Both the position numbers and the translations under genes were made by a program. A model generated the notes under the pieces. That model saw only the letters and a program-made list of their open reading frames with translations. It was not told the DNA's origin and did no database searches. Below are positions 9,017 to 19,304 of a stretch of DNA of 64,000 bases, piece by piece. This DNA is from Clostridiales bacterium. Its GTDB lineage: Bacteria; Bacillota; Clostridia; Christensenellales; Pumilibacteraceae. The stretch lies in NCBI GenBank assembly GCA_022508405.1, contig JAFLVI010000003.1, positions 1 to 64,000 of the forward strand, given 5' to 3'. The first letter of the stretch is position 1; each line of letters starts with the position of its first letter.

Positions 9017-10009
9017 ATGAACAAAAACATTGCCGTGGTGGGCGCCACCGGACTTGTCGGGCGCACCATGCTGATGGTGCTTTCGGAGCGCAAATTCCCC
9101 ATAAATAACCTTACCCTTTTTGCATCCGCATCGAGCGCGGGCAAAAGCGTGGAGTTTATGGGCAAGAATTACGTTGTGCAAGAGCTAACCGAAAACAACG
9201 TAAAAAATTGCGACGCGGAAATCGCGTTGTTTTCCGCGGGCAGTGACGTGTCAAAGCGCTTTGCGCCCTTATTTGCACAAAACGGATGCGTTGTTATAGA
9301 CAACTCGTCCCAATGGCGAATGGATAAATCGGTGCCGCTTGTCGTGCCGGAAGTTAACCCGCAAGCGGCGTTTAAAAATAACGGAATAATTGCCAATCCC
9401 AACTGCTCGACAATCCAAGCGGTGGTGGCATTAAAGCCGCTTCACGACAAGTACAAAATCAAGCGCATAGTGTACAGTACATATCAGGCGGTGTCCGGCG
9501 CGGGAAAAATGGGGCTTCAGGATTTGGAGGACGGCGAAAAAGGCGTTCCGCCCAAAAAATTTCCGCACCCTATTGCGCACAACATACTTCCGCACATAGA
9601 CGTTTTTACCGACGACGGCTACACCAAGGAAGAGCTGAAAATGATAAACGAAACGCGCAAGATTTTGGGTGACGAAAGTTTACGCATAACGGCCACCACA
9701 GCGCGCGTACCCGTTCACTACGGACACAGCGAAAGCATAAATATAGAGTTTTACTCCCCCGTAACGCGCGAAGGCGCACTGGAAGCGTTGCGCGGAGCAA
9801 ATGGTGTAATCGTGTGCGACGATCCGCAAAACAACGTATACCCCATGCCGCTTGACGCGGCGGGGCGCGACCAAGTTTTTGTGGGGCGCGTGCGGCAGGA
9901 CATGTCGGTGGAAAACGGACTTAACATTTGGGTAGTAGCCGACAACATAAGAAAAGGCGCGGCAACAAACGCCGTCCAGATTGCGGAACTATTGGTTAAC
10001 GGGAAATGA
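9017..10009 (+). CDS. asd: Aspartate-semialdehyde dehydrogenase
   Basis: MNKNIAVVGATGLVGRTML and NPNCSTIQ active-site motif; SD gcggagg. Confidence 0.95.
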   Translation: MNKNIAVVGATGLVGRTMLMVLSERKFPINNLTLFASASSAGKSVEFMGKNYVVQELTENNVKNCDAEIALFSAGSDVSKRFAPLFAQNGCVVIDNSSQWRMDKSVPLVVPEVNPQAAFKNNGIIANPNCSTIQAVVALKPLHDKYKIKRIVYSTYQAVSGAGKMGLQDLEDGEKGVPPKKFPHPIAHNILPHIDVFTDDGYTKEELKMINETRKILGDESLRITATTARVPVHYGHSESINIEFYSPVTREGALEALRGANGVIVCDDPQNNVYPMPLDAAGRDQVFVGRVRQDMSVENGLNIWVVADNIRKGAATNAVQIAELLVNGK

Positions 10010-10041
10010 CCGTTTAGCATAAAAATAACAGAGGTGAAATC

Positions 10042-10926
10042 ATGACATTGTTTACCGGAGTGGGTGCGGCAATGGTTACGCCGTTCGGCGCGGACGGAAG
10101 TATCGATTATGCCGTACTGGACGAATACATAGAACATCTTATATCGGGCGGCGTTTCCGCGCTTGTCCCGTTTGGCACGACCGGCGAGCCTGCAACAATT
10201 TCCGCCGAAGAATATAAGCAAGGCATAAAGTTTGTAGTTGCGCACGCAAAAAAGCGCGTGCCGGTAATTGTCGGCGCAGGCAGCAACAGCACCGCTATCG
10301 CCTACGACCGCGCCGTTACGGCAAAGCAGTTGGGCGCGGACGGCGTGCTTGTGGTAACCCCCTACTACAACAAATGCACTCAGCGCGGCATTACAGAGCA
10401 TTACAAAGCGGTTGCCAAAGCCAATATACCGATAATAACGTACAACGTGCCGTCGCGTACCGGAGTAAATATCCTGCCCGCCACGGTAAAAGAACTGGCT
10501 AAAATAGACGGCGTAATCGGAATAAAGGAAGCGTGCGGAAACATAGATCAGTTTCAAGCCACCGCCAAGGTATGCGCGGAAACCGGATTTGACTTATACA
10601 GCGGCGACGACGGCATAACCGCAACCGCAATGCTAATGGGCGCAAAAGGCGTGATTTCGGTCGCCTGCAGTCCCGCGCCCAAAATGATGAGCAAGCTTTG
10701 TGAGCTGTGCGAGCAAGGCAAGTTTACGGAAGCTCAAGGGCTACAATTTAAGCTTGGCGATCTAATCTCCGCATTGTTCTGCGAAGTCAATCCCATTCCC
10801 GTAAAAAAGGCCATGCAACTACTTGGCATAAACGTAGGGGCCCCGCGCCTACCGCTTACCGAGCTCGAACCGCAACACACCGAATTACTTAAAACCGCCA
10901 TGCGCGAACTGGAGTTGATAAAATGA
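10042..10926 (+). CDS. dapA: 4-hydroxy-tetrahydrodipicolinate synthase
   Basis: MVTPFGADGSIDYAVL, GTTGEPATIS, YNVPSRTG, GIKEACGN. Confidence 0.96.
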   Translation: MTLFTGVGAAMVTPFGADGSIDYAVLDEYIEHLISGGVSALVPFGTTGEPATISAEEYKQGIKFVVAHAKKRVPVIVGAGSNSTAIAYDRAVTAKQLGADGVLVVTPYYNKCTQRGITEHYKAVAKANIPIITYNVPSRTGVNILPATVKELAKIDGVIGIKEACGNIDQFQATAKVCAETGFDLYSGDDGITATAMLMGAKGVISVACSPAPKMMSKLCELCEQGKFTEAQGLQFKLGDLISALFCEVNPIPVKKAMQLLGINVGAPRLPLTELEPQHTELLKTAMRELELIK

Positions 10927-11657
10927 AAAAAGCGTTTATCTTTGGCATTGACGGAAAAATGGGCAAAATGCTTTCTGCTTGCGCCGCGGACTTCGGCTAC
11001 ACCGTCGTGGGCGGTTTTGACAAAGCCCCGCGCGGCGGCGAAATCCCCGTATATAACGACACAAGCAAAATAGACGTTGAGTTTGACGTAATAATCGATT
11101 TTTCGCACCCCTATTCTCTTTCGTCCATAGTCGCACTGGCGGACAAAACGCTAAAACCGGTGGTTATTGCCACAACCGGCTACAACGACAGCGAAGCGCA
11201 TATGATAATGCTGCTTGCGCAAAAGGTTCCGGTATTCCGCTCGGGCAACATGAGTCTGGGTATTGCGGCGGCAAAGGCGGCGGCGGTTGCGGCGCAATCG
11301 GTACTGGGCGATATGTTCGATATAGAAATTGTGGAAAAACACCACAACCAAAAGCTGGACAATCCGTCGGGCACGGCGCTGTTGCTTGCGGACGCGCTCT
11401 CCCCACGCGAAAATCAGGTTGTAAACCGCAATGGCAAACGAAACAAAGGCGAAATCGGCATTACATCCGTTCGCGGCGGCGGCGTAGTCGGCGAACACGA
11501 AATCGGGTTTTACGGCGAAGACGAAATCGTTACTATCACTCACTCGGCGCGCAGTCGCAAGCTTTTTGCCGCAGGCGCGTATAAAGCGGCGGACTTCCTT
11601 CTTTCCGCCCCGCCCGCCCTGTACAATATGGACGACTTGGTAAAAACACTTCTATAA
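10923..11657 (+). CDS. dapB: 4-hydroxy-tetrahydrodipicolinate reductase
   Basis: IVEKHHNQKLDNPSGTALLLAD; ATGA overlap with dapA. Confidence 0.95.
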   Translation: MKKAFIFGIDGKMGKMLSACAADFGYTVVGGFDKAPRGGEIPVYNDTSKIDVEFDVIIDFSHPYSLSSIVALADKTLKPVVIATTGYNDSEAHMIMLLAQKVPVFRSGNMSLGIAAAKAAAVAAQSVLGDMFDIEIVEKHHNQKLDNPSGTALLLADALSPRENQVVNRNGKRNKGEIGITSVRGGGVVGEHEIGFYGEDEIVTITHSARSRKLFAAGAYKAADFLLSAPPALYNMDDLVKTLL

Positions 11658-11671
11658 AAATAAAAGCTTTT

Positions 11672-11706
11672 AAAAAATGTGCCGATACGCTCGGCACATT
11701 TTTTGC
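11672..11706 (+). terminator. Rho-independent terminator after dapB
   Basis: AAAAATGTGCCGA-tacgc-TCGGCACATTTTTT. Confidence 0.85.
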
Positions 11707-11728
11707 TGTGATATTTACTTCTTAAACG

Positions 11729-13462
11729 CTATTCGCAAAAAACGGCTATGCCGCCCGCGCAAAGCGTATGCCCGTCAAGCAAGCGGCTGTAAGCAATATG
11801 CTTATCGGCAGGTATTGTCACACTATCCGCCGAAGCATTTAAGTACACTTCCATACACTCGCCCTGCGCGTTTTTCCATACATAATTGACTATGCGGTTG
11901 TCGGACGCGCGCCACTCGATATTGCCGTCCTTAAACTTTAAAAACAGCTTTTTAAGCGCGATAATCTTTGTAAATTCGGCAATTATTTGATTGTACTTTC
12001 CGCTGTCTATGCCGTTCCAATCCATGCACCGCCTATTGTGCGACTGCGCAACTTCGCCGCTCAAGCCTGTTTCCGTGCCGTAGTAAACGCACGGACTGCC
12101 CTGCATAGTCATAAGTACGGTAAGCTCTTGGAGCAAACTGTCCACCGATTTGCACCTTGTAAAGGCGCGGTCTACGTCGTGATTGTCCAGCATGTTAAAC
12201 AGCACGCCGTTTATCTGCTTGTAGTAAAGGTTGTACGTCTCGTTAAGCGCGTACATCAAGTCACGCGACGTCTCGGTTGTGTCTACCATAAAGTCGTTTA
12301 CGCTTTCCAAAAACTGGTAGTTCATCACCGAATCGTACTCGTCGCCCAGTAGCCACGGAAGCGACCGCGTCCATATTTCGCCCAGCAAATACAAATCGGG
12401 CTTTATCGCCTTAAGTTCAAGTCGAAGCTTTTTTAAAAACGCGTGCGAAATCTCGTTGCCCACGTCGAATCTTATACCGTCCACGCCAAGCGCGACCCAG
12501 CCCTTGCAGATATTTATAAAGTAGTCCATTACTTCTTTGTTGTTGGTGTTCAGCTTGGGCATGTATGCGGCAAACGCAAACGAATAATACCTGCCGTCCT
12601 TAGTGCTGCTTACGCCTTTATCAAAGTCGGCGTCGTTTATAAAAAACCAGTCGAAATACTTTGATTGTTTTCCGTTTTGCATGACGTCCCGCCACGCAAA
12701 AAAATCTCTGCCGCAATGATTAAACACTGCGTCCAGCATGATTTTAAGTCCCTTTGCGTGCGCTTTGTCTATAAGTTCTTTAAGGTCGGCTTCGCCGCCC
12801 AACTCCGGATCGACCAGCGTGTAGTCGTGAGTGTTGTATCTGTGATTGGTGTCGGAGCGCATTATCGGCGTAAGGTACAATCCGCCTATGCCGAGATTTT
12901 TTATGTAATCGAGTTTTTCCGTAATGCCGCGTAGGTTCCCGCCGTAAAAGTCGTAAAACTTAGCGCCCTTTTCCTCGCCCCACGGCAAAATCTTGAGCGA
13001 ACTTTTTTGCTCGCCCGCACGACAAAACCTGTCCGGAAAAATCTGGTACCAAACAATATTCTCCGCCCACTTAGGCACAACGCAAACGTCGGCGGGATTG
13101 AGCCACGCATATTTAAAGTACTGAACGATTGTGCCCGCCTTGCCCTTTCCGTCCGAATGTAAGCCGTCCTCAAAAAGATACAGCTTTTCTTTGCCGCACA
13201 CAATTTCAAAATAGTACTGTAATCGCTTGTACTTGGGCACGACAGAAGTTTGCCATACAAGCGAATGCTTTAGCTCCGCCACGCACTGCATTTTGTACTC
13301 GCTTCCCTTCCACACGTCGCCGAACTCGCCTACGTATGGGTCGTTTGCAAAAAGGTTTACGGCGGTAACGTCCTTGCCTGTTTCCAGCTTTACTATCAAA
13401 GTGCTGTCGTCATAAGCGTAACAGCCTGTTAAAGCGTCGTGTCTGATTGCATGTATGTTCAT
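11729..13462 (-). CDS. GH13 alpha-glycosidase (neopullulanase/cyclomaltodextrinase-like)
   Basis: WYQIFPDRF, MLDAVFNHCG, GIRFDVGNEI, LLGEIW, LDNHDVDR. Confidence 0.92.
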   Translation of the reverse strand: MNIHAIRHDALTGCYAYDDSTLIVKLETGKDVTAVNLFANDPYVGEFGDVWKGSEYKMQCVAELKHSLVWQTSVVPKYKRLQYYFEIVCGKEKLYLFEDGLHSDGKGKAGTIVQYFKYAWLNPADVCVVPKWAENIVWYQIFPDRFCRAGEQKSSLKILPWGEEKGAKFYDFYGGNLRGITEKLDYIKNLGIGGLYLTPIMRSDTNHRYNTHDYTLVDPELGGEADLKELIDKAHAKGLKIMLDAVFNHCGRDFFAWRDVMQNGKQSKYFDWFFINDADFDKGVSSTKDGRYYSFAFAAYMPKLNTNNKEVMDYFINICKGWVALGVDGIRFDVGNEISHAFLKKLRLELKAIKPDLYLLGEIWTRSLPWLLGDEYDSVMNYQFLESVNDFMVDTTETSRDLMYALNETYNLYYKQINGVLFNMLDNHDVDRAFTRCKSVDSLLQELTVLMTMQGSPCVYYGTETGLSGEVAQSHNRRCMDWNGIDSGKYNQIIAEFTKIIALKKLFLKFKDGNIEWRASDNRIVNYVWKNAQGECMEVYLNASADSVTIPADKHIAYSRLLDGHTLCAGGIAVFCE

Positions 13463-13480
13463 TTATATCTCCGAAAAATT

Positions 13481-13508
13481 AAAACGCGCAGACAAGCTGC
13501 GCGTTTTT
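13481..13508 (-). terminator. Terminator between the GH95-like and GH13 genes
   Basis: AAAACGCGCAG-acaag-CTGCGCGTTTT. Confidence 0.7.
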
Positions 13509-13518
13509 AAAAAGTACG

Positions 13519-15948
13519 TTAGAATTTTATATCAAGCGAAACTACCTTGTTTGCAGTGAGCTTTAATCCGATTAAAAGTCCGCGCAAATCGTCAAACTTT
13601 TTCGCTTCCACCTTTTTGGGCGGCTTTGCCGTCTTGGGCAACTGTACGTCGATTACCGTGGTGTGCTTGGCTTTTAGCTTGACAATAAGTGAACCGCGCG
13701 CGATATCCCATTCCATGGACACCTCCACGCCCGCTCTCGTCTGGAAGCCGGAAAGCGTGCCCTTGCTCATACATGCAGGCACTGCGGGCAATAAGTGTAT
13801 AAGGTCGGGCGTAGACTGCACCAAAGCCTCTTGCAATGCGCCCGTCACCATTACGTTTACGTACGGAACGGGTTGCGCCCACAAACCGTGCTTGCCGCTG
13901 CCCATGCCGCGCCAGTCATCGGACGCAAACATAAGGTTGTTCATTGCCATGCCGCGCACAAGCGCATTTATCTGCTCGTACAGCAAATCGCCGTCCAAAA
14001 GCCGCGCAAACACTTGCGCGTACCCTGCCAAAACGTCCGCGCTCATGTTTTCCCTTGCCGTAACCATCTTCTTTTTGGCAGCCAAGGTATATCCCTTGTT
14101 GAGCTCTATGTTGTCGCGGTTGCGGTAGTCGGGGTACACAGGATAGTACATTGCCAGCGAAGGCGCTAAGGGATTGTCGGTGCAGCGCTCGTCAATATAT
14201 TCGCTGACCGTGCCGTCGCTGTTGTACTTGTACTGCGGCATCTTTTTAAGCATGTCTTCCCACTTGATAATTTCCGCCTTGTTCATTCCTGCGGACTTAC
14301 TACCTTCGATAAGATTGGTAAGAAGGCTCCTTGCGATTGCAAAGTCCACTGTGGCGTTTGCGGCAATCGCATGATTTTCCGCGGCGGACGCGGCAGGCGT
14401 CATTACACTCGCCTTTGCTTCCGTGTTGGTCAAATTGCCGGACGTGGAAAACGGCGAGTACGACGGAGTGGATTCGTAATGCTTTAGGTCGACAAGCTTA
14501 AAGAATTCTTCGTAGAATGTTGCCGCTTCTTTCATAAACGGAAGCGCGCGCGTCTTTAAAAACTTTTGATCGCCCTGATACAGCGCGTAGTCGTAGAACA
14601 GGTTGCCCAGCCACCCTGCAACGCCGGTAAAGTGTATCATGGCGTCATTTATATCCCCAGGGTATCCGGTGGACGGTGACAACGTGTACGGCACAAATAT
14701 GCCGCGGCATCCGTACAGACGGGACGCGTTAAGCTTGAGCTGCTGCATTACCGATTCGTACATATGAAATACGCTTTCGGCATAGTCGTTTAGATTGCCT
14801 GCCTGCGTCATATCGTACACCGCTTGAAGATTGCCCGCGGCGTTGATTTGCGCGCTTTCCGCCTTGTAATCGCCGCACCATAGCCCGTACGGCGCAAAAG
14901 GCCTGCCTTCGGGCTTGGAGCCTGTTATCATAAGGTATCTGCCGTACGCCCACAGCTTTTCAAGAAGAGCGGTATTTGTTTCCCCGCTTTGTACGGCATA
15001 ATTTATCGCTCCGTCCACAAATGCGTCGCGCGCCGCGGCGTCGGCGTTAAAGTCCACTTCCGCAGAGTAGAAAAGCTTTTGGTGCAAGGTCTGATGTTCC
15101 TTTAACAGCTTGTCGTACGGAAGTTTAATTTCCATTATGGAAGCCTTGCATTCCTTCCACGCCTTGTCGCGCTGAGCTTCTATAAACGGTTTGATTATTA
15201 CAAGAATTTTTTCCGCGCCGGTCACGACAATACTGTCGCCCACAATCTCCTGCTTGCCCGCAAAAAAGTTTATCTTTGCCACAGCGCCGAAGTCCGCGCC
15301 GGACGATGAGCGCGCCGAAAAATACAGCCAGTAGTTTTCGCATTTTACCGTTACGTTTTCGGGCATGGCGGATACCGCCACCTGCGTGCGCGCGTTAAAC
15401 TTGTCGTGCAAAGCAAACTTGAAAGACGCGTCTATGTTCTTTTGTCCCGCACGCGTAATTTCGTATACAATTATATCCTTGGCGCGCGAAACAAAGGTGT
15501 TGCGTTCGAACCTTGTTCCACCGTCCTTAAATGTTACGGACGCTTCGGCGCTTTCCAAGTCGAGCGATCTACTGTACTCCTTGGCGCCCTTTTCCACCTT
15601 CATGTCTATTATAAAATCACACAGCGGAAGCGGGTAAGAAAGTTGCGGTCTGTATCCCTTGCGGATGAGTTCGGTGGAAAGTATTTTTTCCGCACCGACA
15701 AAATCGCCTTCCGCAATCTTTTTGCGGACGGACGGAACTTTATCGGAAACATCTTGAAGGGCGGAGTCCTTGCCCTGCCACCACAAATCGCCGTGCGTGA
15801 TCATTAGCACGTCCGATGCGGCGCCGCCGTAAGCCACGGCGCCGATTACGCCGTTGCCGATAGGCAACCCCTCACGCCATTGACTTCCCCACCACGACGA
15901 CGGCTGCGAAAATTTTAATGTATTCTTAGGCTTGCGCGCAACTGCCAT
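13519..15948 (-). CDS. GH95-like glycoside hydrolase (alpha-L-fucosidase superfamily)
   Basis: LPIGNGVIGAVAYGG N-terminal domain, AYGRYLMITGSKPEGRPFAPYGLW, TPSYSPFS; start at ATG 15948 with SD ggagg. Confidence 0.75.
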   Translation of the reverse strand: MAVARKPKNTLKFSQPSSWWGSQWREGLPIGNGVIGAVAYGGAASDVLMITHGDLWWQGKDSALQDVSDKVPSVRKKIAEGDFVGAEKILSTELIRKGYRPQLSYPLPLCDFIIDMKVEKGAKEYSRSLDLESAEASVTFKDGGTRFERNTFVSRAKDIIVYEITRAGQKNIDASFKFALHDKFNARTQVAVSAMPENVTVKCENYWLYFSARSSSGADFGAVAKINFFAGKQEIVGDSIVVTGAEKILVIIKPFIEAQRDKAWKECKASIMEIKLPYDKLLKEHQTLHQKLFYSAEVDFNADAAARDAFVDGAINYAVQSGETNTALLEKLWAYGRYLMITGSKPEGRPFAPYGLWCGDYKAESAQINAAGNLQAVYDMTQAGNLNDYAESVFHMYESVMQQLKLNASRLYGCRGIFVPYTLSPSTGYPGDINDAMIHFTGVAGWLGNLFYDYALYQGDQKFLKTRALPFMKEAATFYEEFFKLVDLKHYESTPSYSPFSTSGNLTNTEAKASVMTPAASAAENHAIAANATVDFAIARSLLTNLIEGSKSAGMNKAEIIKWEDMLKKMPQYKYNSDGTVSEYIDERCTDNPLAPSLAMYYPVYPDYRNRDNIELNKGYTLAAKKKMVTARENMSADVLAGYAQVFARLLDGDLLYEQINALVRGMAMNNLMFASDDWRGMGSGKHGLWAQPVPYVNVMVTGALQEALVQSTPDLIHLLPAVPACMSKGTLSGFQTRAGVEVSMEWDIARGSLIVKLKAKHTTVIDVQLPKTAKPPKKVEAKKFDDLRGLLIGLKLTANKVVSLDIKF

Positions 15949-16261
15949 TTTCTTTTCCTCCGCTAGTCTCTTTCTCAAGAATTATAGCACATATTTTTCG
16001 TATTTGTCCAGTATTCGACAAACTTTTTATGCGCTAAATTGCAAAATAACACAAAAAAACGCCGTTTTTTAGCCAAAAATAGCCCGTGACGGCACAATTA
16101 CGCCGATACAATAAAAATCAAAGAGAAAAAATAACCGCATTTTTGGGCTGTAATATTATACGCGCAGACGCAAAAATCTTTCCGAAAATAAAGGACCGCG
16201 CGTGAATTTGCAGTCCTTTACGTTGTGCTATATTTGTTTTGATAACTCGTTTGGCGTGCGC

Positions 16262-19156
16262 TTAACTTGCGCTCAGCGTTTGCTTAATAACTATACCGGC
16301 GCGAAGCCCTTTCATGTCCGAATTGCCGCGAATCTTGTTCCATTCGTCCACATTATCCAACGCTGCGTCGCCCTCGTATACCGTACGGTACTCCTCGTAC
16401 TCTATCTTGCCTAACGAACCGCCCTCGACTTCCAGTGTGAACTTGGTGTCAAAGCCGTACGGCAGGCGCAAGACGATTTGGTCGCGGTTTTCGTACTCGT
16501 ACACATAGCCTTCGTAGTCACCGTCGGTCTTGGAATATTCCTTTACCGTTATGCGCGTGATGGAATTGGCGGACGGGATTGTTATGGTCACGTTTGATTT
16601 GGCGCCGTCAAAGGTGGTAATCGTATACTTGTTGCTATCCCTTTCCATCGACGGGGACTGCGCTATAATCTCGTCTATGTTGTAATTGACTTTTTTGCTG
16701 TATCTGTTCTTTTCGCTGTCCCATGTCAGGTCGTTTATTTGATAGCGAATAAACTTATACGCCATCAAGTCGCCTACGACTATTCTTTGTTCGGTGCCGT
16801 TAAGCTCGTACACAATGGAATCGTTGTATATGGCGTTGTCGTACGAATAATAGTTGGTCAAGGTCTTGTTAAAGTCAACACCGAATCCGCCCGAGAACAG
16901 TGCAATAACAATACCTAGCACGGCTACGACCGAAATGCCAAAGTAGTTTTTGTAATTGATTGGAATCTTTTCCTTTTCCACGCGTTTGACAGTTCTTTCG
17001 GTAAACTTACCCTTCTTTGCGCGGTCCTCCACTCTTTCTGTGACGGTGCGCTCCACTCTGATTGTGCGTTTGGGCAGTTTTTTGGCAAGTCTGTCCAGTA
17101 TAGGCTGGCTGCGGTCCAGATACGGAATACCAACGCCGAGCACCGCCGTAAACAGCATAAACAGTATGGGAAGCAATGCCAGCGGAAGTATGCCCGACAG
17201 CGCGGTAATAGTGGGCATTATAAGCGGCAAGCACAGCGCGGTGGGTATAACAAACAAGTACAGCCTGTCCATGCCGAACCCGAACATAGCCTTAAAGCGC
17301 TTGTGCAAGCAAACCGTTACGAGCAAGACGGCAAGGAGCAAAAGTCCCAACCACGACGTCAAATACGAGTATGCGGGGCAAGCAAAGCTCATGATAGCGC
17401 CCACAAGTCCAAACAGCACAGCCGTGCCGCGAACCGCGTCGGACGATGTGACTCTAAACAGCTTTTTATACAAAGTTGTAAAGCCGAACGACGACGCAAT
17501 CGTAATAAACATAGCCGCAATGATAATTCCGGCGTTGCTGTACTTAAGCTGAGTAATAGCCTGCAACGGCAATACGCCGAAGCCTGTAAGCATGAGCGTA
17601 ACAAGGAAGTACGCCGCCAACATTGCCGCAAGCGTACTTACGATAACCAGCAGCTGAACGCCAAGCGCGACAAACATGTTTTTTAGCGAGAAGGTCTTTT
17701 TGAGTATCATTGTCACAACGACGGCTGCCATGGTCGCCAAAATCAACGCGCCCACCACATACGAAGCCGTTGCGGTATATGCTATTGTTCCGCCGTCTAT
17801 ATACGAGAAGAACGCGGTGTTGTTGTCGCCCGACGCGCTGAACTTGTCCGTGCAGTTGCCGAATTGCTCTATATAATCTTTTACAAACCGCGCTTGCTGT
17901 TTTACTATAGCCTGCGAAACGTTGCCGGCCGTGTCAAGCGAAGACTGCGCCGCGTCAAGACCGCCAAGCACGGCAACCTGCACCGCGGGAATCTTGCCGA
18001 ACGCCTTGATTGCGTCCCTGTTTTTGAATTCGTCGGGCAGAGTGCTCGGAATGACGGATAGATTTAGTGCATTGTCGGACGCCTTTGCGTAAGCGTAGAT
18101 ATAGTCAAGTCCCGCACCGCTCGCGTCCGTAAGCGCAAGTGTGCCGCCGTTGCCGTATGCTTCTAGGTTTACGCCCGCTCTTGCGCGGCTTACTACCCCG
18201 TCAAACCCGTCGAAAAGATTGAAAAACGCATACGCGCCGTACGAGTAGTCCAAATCCTCGGTGAACACCACAACAATGTCGTTTTTAAATTTTTTGCCGG
18301 ACTTAACCGTTTCTATCAACGACTGCATTGCGTTTGCAACAAACGCGGCGCTCGCGGCGCTTGCGCTGTCCGTGCGGCTGTCGTAACGCACTGTTACGAT
18401 AATCGCACCGGCGGAAGCATTGCCGGACGGCACAACAGCAACAACATTGGACAGCTGTCTGCCGACCAAATGCTCGGTAAGTCCAAGCCGGTCTTGTAAG
18501 TTAGCGTCAAGTGTGGAAGTTTGTACCGTTACCGTAGGCAGTTTTTTATCGCCGTCTTTGGCAAAATCGGTAGTTGTTTTTTGAAGTTCCAGCTCATCCT
18601 TGGACAATTCGTCTCTGTCGGTCTTTGTTTCCTCGACGTTTGTAAATCCGCCGGCCTCGAGTGTGGAAAGTATATAATCACGCGCGCCGTCAACGCCGAA
18701 ATCATCATTCGCCGCCATAGCGGAACGCGTTACGCCAAGCTTTTTAATATGCGTGTTTACCTTGGAATAATAGCTGTCGCCGTACGCCGAGGGGCTGTAA
18801 CCGGTTACGCCGTCCAGCGCCGAAAAAATAAGCATAAGCAAAACAAAAACCGCAACCACCGGATAGTAAATCATCCTGAACAGCTTGGATTTTTGCTGAG
18901 CCGTCCTTTTGGAAGTAGACGGTCTTTTCGCCTTTTCGGGCGTTTTATTCTTTTGGGGTTGCTCCGCTACGGCAGAATCGGCGCTTTCCGCCTTTTCTTC
19001 CGCTTGCGGCTGATCGTCTGCGCCGTCCTTGTTTTCGGGCGTCTCGTCGGAATTTTGATCCGCGCCGACATCCTTGGCTGTCTCTTGCGAATTTTGAGCC
19101 GTTTCCTCGGTTGCCTGCGTTTGCTCTTGTTCCACTACATTTTCTTCGTTATCCAT
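16262..19156 (-). CDS. M28-peptidase-like multi-pass membrane protein, metal ligands apparently degenerate
   Basis: 964 aa: acidic N-terminus, one TM, M28-like core (VTVRYDSRTDSAS...VVFTEDLDYSYGAYAFF...NLEAYGNGG), then a polytopic C-terminal half. Confidence 0.65.
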   Translation of the reverse strand: MDNEENVVEQEQTQATEETAQNSQETAKDVGADQNSDETPENKDGADDQPQAEEKAESADSAVAEQPQKNKTPEKAKRPSTSKRTAQQKSKLFRMIYYPVVAVFVLLMLIFSALDGVTGYSPSAYGDSYYSKVNTHIKKLGVTRSAMAANDDFGVDGARDYILSTLEAGGFTNVEETKTDRDELSKDELELQKTTTDFAKDGDKKLPTVTVQTSTLDANLQDRLGLTEHLVGRQLSNVVAVVPSGNASAGAIIVTVRYDSRTDSASAASAAFVANAMQSLIETVKSGKKFKNDIVVVFTEDLDYSYGAYAFFNLFDGFDGVVSRARAGVNLEAYGNGGTLALTDASGAGLDYIYAYAKASDNALNLSVIPSTLPDEFKNRDAIKAFGKIPAVQVAVLGGLDAAQSSLDTAGNVSQAIVKQQARFVKDYIEQFGNCTDKFSASGDNNTAFFSYIDGGTIAYTATASYVVGALILATMAAVVVTMILKKTFSLKNMFVALGVQLLVIVSTLAAMLAAYFLVTLMLTGFGVLPLQAITQLKYSNAGIIIAAMFITIASSFGFTTLYKKLFRVTSSDAVRGTAVLFGLVGAIMSFACPAYSYLTSWLGLLLLAVLLVTVCLHKRFKAMFGFGMDRLYLFVIPTALCLPLIMPTITALSGILPLALLPILFMLFTAVLGVGIPYLDRSQPILDRLAKKLPKRTIRVERTVTERVEDRAKKGKFTERTVKRVEKEKIPINYKNYFGISVVAVLGIVIALFSGGFGVDFNKTLTNYYSYDNAIYNDSIVYELNGTEQRIVVGDLMAYKFIRYQINDLTWDSEKNRYSKKVNYNIDEIIAQSPSMERDSNKYTITTFDGAKSNVTITIPSANSITRITVKEYSKTDGDYEGYVYEYENRDQIVLRLPYGFDTKFTLEVEGGSLGKIEYEEYRTVYEGDAALDNVDEWNKIRGNSDMKGLRAGIVIKQTLSAS

Positions 19157-19250
19157 TGCTTCTCCGAATACAATTATAGTTATACCGATATTTTAACATA
19201 CTTAAAAGATTATTACAATTAAAATCACGCCGTTTTTAAAAATTTTTGTC

Positions 19251-19279
19251 TTGACACCTCCCCTTTTTTTCAATATAAT
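19251..19279 (+). promoter_or_regulatory. Consensus sigmaA promoter of the WYL regulator gene
   Basis: TTGACA-17-TATAAT. Confidence 0.8.
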
Positions 19280-19304
19280 TATTGTTAAACAAGGATATAT
19301 ACTG

